The notes under the pieces are model-generated. The model did not search any database, was not told the DNA's origin, and was given only the letters and a program-made list of their open reading frames with translations. From Corynebacterium suicordis DSM 45110 (lineage in GTDB: Bacteria; Actinomycetota; Actinomycetes; Mycobacteriales; Mycobacteriaceae), in assembly GCF_015351405.1 (NCBI RefSeq), contig NZ_JADKMY010000001.1:1320511-1384510 (forward strand): 64,000 bases of DNA, given 5' to 3'. The first letter of the stretch is position 1. Every line of letters starts with the position of its first letter. This document shows, one piece after another, positions 53,552 to 64,000 of the stretch. Position numbers and translations under genes: made by a program.

Positions 53552-54463
53552 CTAGCGGCGCGGACCCCTCCAACCGGTCACAGGCAGGCGGAACTTGCTG
53601 ACCAGTCGGTCGGTAAACGGTGCAGAATCCAGGCGCACCCAGCGCACGGGCTGCGGGCCACGGCGGATCTCCACGCGGGCACCCGGAGGCATGTGGATCT
53701 GGCGGAAGCCATCCATCACTGCGGTGGCGGGCGAGGTCATGGGGTTGGTCTCCACGGCCACAGAAGAATTCGGGGACACCACCAGCGGGCGGCTGAACAG
53801 CGCGTGCGCGTTAGATGGCACCACCAAGATGGATTCCAGCTCTGGCCACAGCACGGGGCCACCAGCGGAGAACGCGTACGCCGTAGAGCCAGTTGGGGTA
53901 GAGACCAGCACGCCATCGCAGCCGAAGGAGCTCACGGGGCGCTGATCAATCTCCAGAATGGTATCCAGCACGCCCTGGCGGTTGAGGTTTTCCACTGAGC
54001 ACTCATTGAGCGCCCAGCCGGTGCCCAGTACGCGACCATCGCCATCGCGCACGGTGATCGCCAGCGTCATGCGATCTTCCACGTGGTAATCCTTATCGAT
54101 CACCCGGTCAATCGCCTCTTCCAGCGATTCCTGCTCCCACTCAGCCAAAAAGCCAATGTGGCCCATGTTCACACCCAGCACGGGCACATCAGCAGAGTGC
54201 GCGATATCCGCCGCGCGCAGGAACGTGCCATCGCCACCGAGCACCAAAACCAGCTCAACACCGGTTGCAGCCTCACGCGTGTGACCGAAGCGCTTGAACC
54301 GACCCAGCACCTCGTGACGAGCCACCGGAGCGGGGTCTGCGGTAGCCATGACGCGCACGTCGACACCACCGGCCTTGAGTCGAGAAGCAGCCTCCGCAGC
54401 TAGCCCCAAGTTTTCATGGACACCAGTGTGCGCCACCAACAAGACCTCACGGGATTCCGTCAT
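53552..54463 (-). CDS. nadK: NAD kinase
   Basis: 303 residues. The GGDGT motif is in LVLVLGGDGTFLRAADIAHSADVPVLGVNMGHIGFLAE, followed by ALNECSVENLNR and GDGVLVSTPTGSTAYAFSAGGPVLWPELE, all diagnostic of the ATP/polyphosphate NAD kinase family that makes NADP. Overlaps the tlyA stop by 4 bp. The conserved tlyA-nadK-recN order is typical of Actinobacteria. Confidence 0.96.
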   Translation of the reverse strand: MTESREVLLVAHTGVHENLGLAAEAASRLKAGGVDVRVMATADPAPVARHEVLGRFKRFGHTREAATGVELVLVLGGDGTFLRAADIAHSADVPVLGVNMGHIGFLAEWEQESLEEAIDRVIDKDYHVEDRMTLAITVRDGDGRVLGTGWALNECSVENLNRQGVLDTILEIDQRPVSSFGCDGVLVSTPTGSTAYAFSAGGPVLWPELESILVVPSNAHALFSRPLVVSPNSSVAVETNPMTSPATAVMDGFRQIHMPPGARVEIRRGPQPVRWVRLDSAPFTDRLVSKFRLPVTGWRGPRR

Positions 54464-55293
54464 TGTGGGCCCTCCTTAATCGCTGTGTCCACCATGGCGT
54501 TCAGCTGGTCCATGGTTGGCATGGCCGCGCCACCGTCCTTCACCAGCCAGAGGAAAAACTCCACGTTTCCACTCGGCCCGGGAAGAGGCGATGCAACAAC
54601 ACCCTTTGTTGATAAACCATACTTCATTGCCGCGACAGCCACGCTTCGCGTCACTTCCGCACGCAATTCCGGGCTGCGCACAACTCCGCCACTGCCCAGC
54701 CGATCCTTGCCCACCTCGAACTGCGGCTTGACCATCGGCAGCAGGTCCGCGCCCTCGCGCATGCAGGCCGCCAGCGCGGGAAGCACCAGCTCAATGGAAA
54801 TAAAGGAAAGATCCCCCACCATCAAGTCCGCCTGCCCGCCCAAAACTTCCGGGGTGAGCGTGCGCACGTTGGTGCGGTCATGCACCACCACGCGCTCATC
54901 GTTTTGCAGCCGCCAGATCAGTTGCCCGTACCCCACGTCCACCGCGTGGACAGTTTTCGCGCCCCGGTCCAGGCACACATCTGTGAATCCACCCGTGGAC
55001 GCCCCAGCATCCAGCACCACCTTGCCTTCAACGCTGACCCCTTGACCTGCAAACGCGTCCAGCGCGCCCATCAATTTGTGCGCACCGCGTGAAGCCCAGC
55101 GATCATCCTCCGAGTCTGCAACCCGGATAGACACCAGCCCATCCACCCCGGAAGCTGGCTTCGTAGCGGCCATCCCATTGACGGTGACTCGCCCAGCCTT
55201 GATCATCTCTTGCGCGTGCTCCCTGCTGCGCGCGATCTTCCGCTTCACCAGCTCCGCATCGAGTCGCTGCAGCTTGGCGCCCTTTTTCGCCAT
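54460..55293 (-). CDS. tlyA: TlyA rRNA (cytidine-2'-O-)-methyltransferase
   Basis: 277 residues. N-terminal S4 RNA-binding domain (LQRLDAELVKRKIARSREHAQEMIKAGRVTVNGMAATKP) and an FtsJ-type methyltransferase domain with the SAM motif VVLDAGASTGGFTDVCLDRGA. In mycobacteria TlyA methylates C1409 of 16S and C1920 of 23S rRNA and its loss gives capreomycin resistance. Despite the hemolysin name it is not a toxin. Follows the 66-residue gene with a 3-bp gap. Confidence 0.94.
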   Translation of the reverse strand: MAKKGAKLQRLDAELVKRKIARSREHAQEMIKAGRVTVNGMAATKPASGVDGLVSIRVADSEDDRWASRGAHKLMGALDAFAGQGVSVEGKVVLDAGASTGGFTDVCLDRGAKTVHAVDVGYGQLIWRLQNDERVVVHDRTNVRTLTPEVLGGQADLMVGDLSFISIELVLPALAACMREGADLLPMVKPQFEVGKDRLGSGGVVRSPELRAEVTRSVAVAAMKYGLSTKGVVASPLPGPSGNVEFFLWLVKDGGAAMPTMDQLNAMVDTAIKEGPQ

Positions 55294-55296
55294 GGG

Positions 55297-55497
55297 CTAG
55301 CCCCGCCCCAACGCATCGTTAACCACCTGATGCGCTCGTTCCAGCACGGCAGCTTCCTCCGCGCCGTCCACGTCCTGCGCGAGCAGTTCATCCACGGCCG
55401 CTGCTAGTTCTTCTTGTTTCTGTTGCGGGGACTTGGCCTCTTCTTCTTGTCGACGCCGCCCCTGTTCCGCCAGCGCGCCCGGATTCATCCCACTCAT
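55297..55497 (-). CDS. Small charged protein of unknown function
   Basis: 66 residues: a Gln/Glu/Arg-rich helical first half (ALAEQGRRRQEEEAKSPQQKQEELAAAVDELLAQ) and a second predicted helix (GAEEAAVLERAHQVVNDALGRG). Start ATG directly abuts the HAD gene stop (TAGATG). Genes of this size occur at the same place between the HAD hydrolase and tlyA in relatives, which with the coupling supports it being real. Function unknown. Confidence 0.75.
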   Translation of the reverse strand: MSGMNPGALAEQGRRRQEEEAKSPQQKQEELAAAVDELLAQDVDGAEEAAVLERAHQVVNDALGRG

Positions 55498-56487
55498 CTA
55501 TCGCCACGCCTCAATGCCGCGCTGAGCTGATTCATCCGCGCCGACTACTTCGATGTTTTCCATAGCCACGCCCTGGTCTAGCTGCTCCCACACCACTGGT
55601 GCGGCTGCGGCGACTGCCTCGGCGGCCAGGAGTGTGGCGTCGGAAGAAGATTCTCCGGAACGCACGGAAACGATGACCTTTCCTGGCTCCTCTTCGCGTG
55701 CCTCGGCCGACCAACCGGAGAGGTGATCGCGCATGTTGGCGGCGATGAACGTGGGGCGATGAGGGGTGCTCAGCAGTTCGCGATGCCCGGAAACGCCCGT
55801 GACGGTGCAGAGGGTGTCGAAGCCTGCCGCGATACCACCGGCGATATCTGTGTTGAGGCGGTCGCCCACCACGAGAGGTTTTTGGGCGTTAACACCCTCA
55901 GCGGCCACCCGGAACATTTCCGCTCCGGGCTTGCCAGCGCTCACGGGGGTCACGCCGGTTGCGCTGACCACGGCAGCCACCATGGAGCCATTACCCACCA
56001 GGAACCCACGCTCGGTGGGCAAGGTGGTGTCCAGATTGGAGGCCACGTAAATTGCCCCGCGCTGGATGGCTAGCGCACCTTCAGAAAGCTGCGGCCAACC
56101 GGTTTCCGGGTTATGCCCGTGCAGCACGGCAATGGGTTCATCATCGGCAGACTCCACCACGGTGAAGCCTGCCTCGCGAGCCAGTTCCTTGAAGGACTCG
56201 GCACCGATCACATAGACCTTGCCCTCGGGCTTACCCAGCTGCTCCACGGCCAGTGTGCAGGCTGCCTGGGCACTGGTGAGCACCTGGTCTGCGGTGGTGG
56301 GAAAACCCAGCTCAGAAAGGTGATCAGCTACGGCCTGCGGGGAGCGGGAGGCGTTGTTGGTCACGTAGACCACTTCCCTGCCTGCCAAACCTTCCGCGGC
56401 ACCGTCCACTGGGCGGCCGCCTTCAAAAACGGTGCCGTCGAGGTCAACCAAGAGGGCATCGTAGTTATCGAGTAATGCGAGAGCCAT
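55498..56487 (-). CDS. HAD-superfamily IIA hydrolase (NagD-like)
   Basis: 329 residues. HAD motif I LLVDLDGTVFEGGRPVDGA, motif II VVYVTNNASRSPQAV, and motif III region GDRLNTDIAGGIAAGFDTLCTVTGVSG; the large C2a cap sits between (~90-190), as in NagD/pNPPase/phosphoglycolate phosphatases. The last ~75 residues (EEPGKVIVSVRSGESSSDATLLAAEAVAAAAPVVWEQLD) are an extra Ala-rich helical tail. Substrate unknown. First of a closely spaced run HAD-small protein-tlyA-nadK-recN. Confidence 0.88.
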   Translation of the reverse strand: MALALLDNYDALLVDLDGTVFEGGRPVDGAAEGLAGREVVYVTNNASRSPQAVADHLSELGFPTTADQVLTSAQAACTLAVEQLGKPEGKVYVIGAESFKELAREAGFTVVESADDEPIAVLHGHNPETGWPQLSEGALAIQRGAIYVASNLDTTLPTERGFLVGNGSMVAAVVSATGVTPVSAGKPGAEMFRVAAEGVNAQKPLVVGDRLNTDIAGGIAAGFDTLCTVTGVSGHRELLSTPHRPTFIAANMRDHLSGWSAEAREEEPGKVIVSVRSGESSSDATLLAAEAVAAAAPVVWEQLDQGVAMENIEVVGADESAQRGIEAWR

Positions 56488-56493
56488 TCTGAA

Positions 56494-57792
56494 CTACTCC
56501 GATTCCTGGCCAGCGTTGAGGTTCTTTAGGCGTTCAGGAGTGTCCATGAGCTCTCCCGCGTCCAATCGTGCGGAACGCTGGAACCAGTCGATGGCCTCTT
56601 CCCTGCGACCCACGTGCTCCAGAACATCGGCGTACGCGTAGAAGAGGCGCATGAGGTTAACTTCCGGGATCTCCGGGATATCCAGGGCATCCTGCAAGCT
56701 GACCAAAGCTGCATCGTTATCGCCAAGGTCCTGGTGGGCACCAGCAACCACGATCGCCAGTTCTGCACGAGAACCCGGCTCCAGGGATTCCACGCCCTCT
56801 TCATGAGCCACCTCAATAGCCTTTTCCGGGCGACCGAGGCCACGTTCCGCATCCGCGAGCACAGCCAGCAGGCCAGGCCCGCCGGACATACGACGAGCAG
56901 CGCGCAATTCAGCGATAGCTTCCTTCCACTCACCGGCGTGATAAGCGGCGATGCCGTTGGTTTCACGAGCCACGGATACCCGGCCGGCACGATCCTTCGC
57001 AGCCCGCGCGTGGGCCAAAGCCTTCTCTGGATTCTCATCCAGCAGGGTTGCTGCCATGATCAGGTGCTTCGCCACCATGTCCGCATTGTCTTTGGCCAGG
57101 CTGCGTAGCTCCTGACGAACCGATGGATCGAGCTCCTTTGGATCCAGATCTGCGGGCACGGCGGGCTCGTTGATGCGGTTGTTGATGCGCTCTTCGCGGT
57201 AACCGGTGCGTTGCGGGCCCGAGTGCTGCGCACGGTTGGCGCCACCGCGGTTGGCATGCTGGCGGTCATCGCCACGGCCTCGTCCACCTTCGCGACGCTC
57301 ACCACCGCGCCGGTCATCTCGATCATCCCGCCCGCGGTAACCGCGATCATCCCGACGGTCGTCCCGGCGGTCATCGTTGCGTCCGTATCGCCCTTCTGAT
57401 CGACGCCCACCTTCACGGTCTCCGCGATAGGAATCACGCCCGCGGTTGCGATCTTCCCCACGGCGCTCTGGACGTCCCTCATCCCGACGTCCATTCCACC
57501 CGCCACGGCGCTCGGATGAACCGCCACGATCATCCCTGGAGTAACCGCCTTCGGAATCATTCCGAGATGAGTATCCCCCACGAGATCCGTTCACACCCCC
57601 GCGGTATTCGGATCGTCGCTGGTCTCCGCCACGTCGGTCGTCGCTACGGCGCTCTCCGCCACGGCGGTCGTCACCCCGATGCTCACCTCCGCGTCGATCG
57701 TCATTACGACGATCGGAAGGTCGTCCTTGTCCAGACCTACGCTGACCGCCGCCCTGAGAATTATTGCTACGACCACCGTTGAACTGAGACAT
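56494..57792 (-). CDS. RGG/Arg-Asp-rich tail plus TPR-domain protein
   Basis: 432 residues. Residues 1-~200 are almost wholly Arg, Gly, Asp, Ser (DDRRGGERRSDDRRGGDQ-type units), with many RGG and RRGG steps, probably a disordered RNA-binding tail. Residues ~215-425 are helical tetratricopeptide-like repeats (AKHLIMAATLLDENPEKALAHARAAKDRAG, GIAAYHAGEWKEAIAELRAARRMSG, AVLADAERGLGRPEKAIEVAHEE, GDNDAALVSLQDALD, AYADVLEHVGRREEAIDWFQRSARL). Function unknown; a scaffold for RNA-protein assemblies is plausible. It is the most upstream gene of the run ending in recN, and starts 230 bp from the 5S gene. Confidence 0.82.
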   Translation of the reverse strand: MSQFNGGRSNNSQGGGQRRSGQGRPSDRRNDDRRGGEHRGDDRRGGERRSDDRRGGDQRRSEYRGGVNGSRGGYSSRNDSEGGYSRDDRGGSSERRGGWNGRRDEGRPERRGEDRNRGRDSYRGDREGGRRSEGRYGRNDDRRDDRRDDRGYRGRDDRDDRRGGERREGGRGRGDDRQHANRGGANRAQHSGPQRTGYREERINNRINEPAVPADLDPKELDPSVRQELRSLAKDNADMVAKHLIMAATLLDENPEKALAHARAAKDRAGRVSVARETNGIAAYHAGEWKEAIAELRAARRMSGGPGLLAVLADAERGLGRPEKAIEVAHEEGVESLEPGSRAELAIVVAGAHQDLGDNDAALVSLQDALDIPEIPEVNLMRLFYAYADVLEHVGRREEAIDWFQRSARLDAGELMDTPERLKNLNAGQESE

Positions 57793-57933
57793 GAAGAAGA
57801 CCTTTCACTGTGAAATTAACCTAGAAACCATCCTAAGACAGACTGCGGAGATCCCGCCAGTATGAATGGATGGTTAGCAAACCGAGATACTGATCTATTC
57901 AGTAACTGAGATAAAAAAACTTACTTTAAACAT

Positions 57934-58010
57934 AAAAATGGACCCTGATGAATCGGGGTAACACAGTAAACAAATTGTTTACCGTATAAACCTCGACTCA
58001 TCAGAGCCCA
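57934..58010 (-). terminator. rRNA operon terminator downstream of 5S
   Basis: On the minus strand a long imperfect stem (TCTGATGAGTCG/CGATTCATCAGGG) encloses a second hairpin GTAAACAA-ATTGTTTAC and is followed by CCATTTTTATG. It lies about 13 nt past the 5S 3' end. Confidence 0.8.
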
Positions 58011-58022
58011 CTAAATAATAAA

Positions 58023-58140
58023 TGCCGGCGGTGACCTACTCTCCCACACCCTCCCAGGTGCAGTACCATCGGCGCAGACAGGCTTAGCTTCCGGGTTCGG
58101 AAAGGGACCGGGCGTGACCCCGCCGCTAAAACCACCGACA
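58023..58140 (-). rRNA. rrf: 5S ribosomal RNA
   Basis: 118 nt on the minus strand. Conserved segments CGCCCGGTCCCTTTCCGAAC and CCCGGAAGCTAAGCC...GCCGATGGTACTGCACC...GGGAGAGTAGG are present, and the two ends pair (TGTCGGTGG with CACCGCCGGCA), which fixes the boundaries to within a base or two. Confidence 0.93.
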
Positions 58141-58302
58141 AAACAAAACAGAACAAACCACACACCCAACCCCCACACACAAGTGCTTGGGGGTGGTGTG
58201 CCGTGTCGTCCCAGACACTGCACAGCAGACGCGAAAATATCTATTTTATGTTGTTACGCAACAGTCATCATGCACACCAACAACCAAAACTGTCAGTCAT
58301 AC
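58141..58302 (-). other. 23S-5S spacer
   Basis: About 162 nt, A/C-rich on the plus strand, without tRNA. A stem CACACCCAAC-CCCC...GGGGGTGGTGTG (58160-58200) may aid processing. Confidence 0.6.
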
Positions 58303-63407
<5,105 letters not shown>

Positions 63408-64000
63408 AGCCAAACCGGCACTTCACAAAAGAGCCAGACCAACTGGCAAAATAAACAACTACTGACAAAAAACAACCACCACACACAGCCTGCTTAAAAC
63501 CATGCGCAGCATTCAATCGTTGTTCTTCGTAAAAATAAAATATTTCCAAATACCTAATTGGTGCTCCAAACGATCCACGGGGGTGGACCTCACACCAACT
63601 AGCCACAGTAGACAACCAACCCCCACAACTTAATGCGAAAAGGGCTAGGTGATTACGTATTCACACTCTTTTAAACCGTGCGCGTTACCGCACAGGTGGA
63701 ACATGAACACACATCCAACAACCACTCGAAACACTCTCAACCCACCAGACAAGGTGCCACCAGCGCCACCATTTAAAGGCGGCTATCAACAGGTGCGAAG
63801 TGTACGCACCACCAGTGGACACCCACCAGCACCACACACCACAGTGTGTGATCAAAGGGGTTATACGAGCCAAGTGATCGGTCATCCGTACCACCCTGCA
63901 AGACACCAGAACGGTGTCAGGCGCAGGGCACTGTGGAATCTAAAAAATAAAAACTTGATTCATCACGCTATTGAGTTCTCAAACATCATATGCACACAAC
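63408..64000 (-). promoter_or_regulatory. rRNA operon leader (5' part outside the window)
   Basis: 593 nt upstream of 16S without a protein gene. At 63968-63980 the minus strand reads GAGAACTCAATAG, nearly the motif of the 16S-23S spacer; it is followed by an A/T-rich segment (AAGTTTTTATTTTTTAGA). The stretch 63820-63860 contains CACACCACAGTGTGTG-type inverted sequence. Promoters probably lie partly or wholly beyond the window end; I cannot name a convincing -35/-10 pair. Confidence 0.6.

Overview
The window carries chromosomal DNA of a Corynebacterium-type actinomycete. The evidence is the set of order-specific gene blocks: odhI (PknG-type ETTSVFR phosphosite) with ftsR, a DUF151 gene, a second MerR gene and secA2; steA/steB beside pyrG; parA-scpA-scpB-rluB-cmk/der; a long gapB-type GAPDH; a mycothiol-type arsenate reductase; and a tRNA-free 16S-23S spacer. 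Most genes are GC-rich with many GTG/TTG starts and short overlaps. The species cannot be fixed from this sequence alone.

Layout. 1-8.3 kb: 5'-truncated App1-type phosphatase, amidase, FAD dehydrogenase, DUF2200 protein, a diverged cyclopropane-synthase-like methyltransferase, ndh and a hotdog thioesterase. 8.3-16.1 kb (+): gnd, DEAD-box helicase, two CNNM/CorC-like CBS membrane proteins, a glycosylase-annotated protein and a VWA protein, closely packed or overlapping. 16.2-21.4 kb (-): MerR, DUF151, ftsR, odhI, secA2. 21.5-25.4 kb: alpha/beta hydrolase, rraA, a short UvrA-like ABC ATPase and tRNA-Pro(GGG).

25.4-27.1 kb is an AT-richer mini-island bounded by exact 31-bp direct repeats. The left copy is the 3' end of tRNA-Pro; the only recognisable gene inside is a solitary HsdR-N/PD-(D/E)XK nuclease, and there is no integrase. 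It is followed by a DUF4442 gene, acr3 and arsC, then a DAACS symporter and gapB on the minus strand and a hemolysin III gene on the plus strand.

33.4-37.5 kb (+) is the most unusual block: a two-helix membrane protein, an 82-residue Ser/Gly-rich peptide ending in 13 Asn, a radical SAM/SPASM enzyme whose start codon overlaps the peptide gene, a C-terminal domain reached only by a -1 frame change at an A5 run, and an RNase H-like protein. It looks like a RiPP-type peptide maturation cassette that I cannot match to a named system.

37.5-57.8 kb (-) is a long, mostly co-directional housekeeping block: cmk-der fusion, rluB, scpB, scpA, parA, xerD, Nudix, pyrG, steB, steA, a two-gene lower-GC insert (PPE/WXG-like protein plus lipoprotein), recN, NAD kinase, tlyA, a small protein, a HAD hydrolase and an RGG-rich TPR protein. 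58.0-64.0 kb (-) is a complete rRNA operon (transcribed 16S-23S-5S) with terminator, spacers and most of its leader. Themes that join the regions are chromosome segregation and division (ScpAB, ParA, XerD, SteAB, FtsR), 2-oxoglutarate/TCA control (OdhI), RNA metabolism and ribosome function, and accessory functions (nuclease island, peptide cassette, arsenic resistance).
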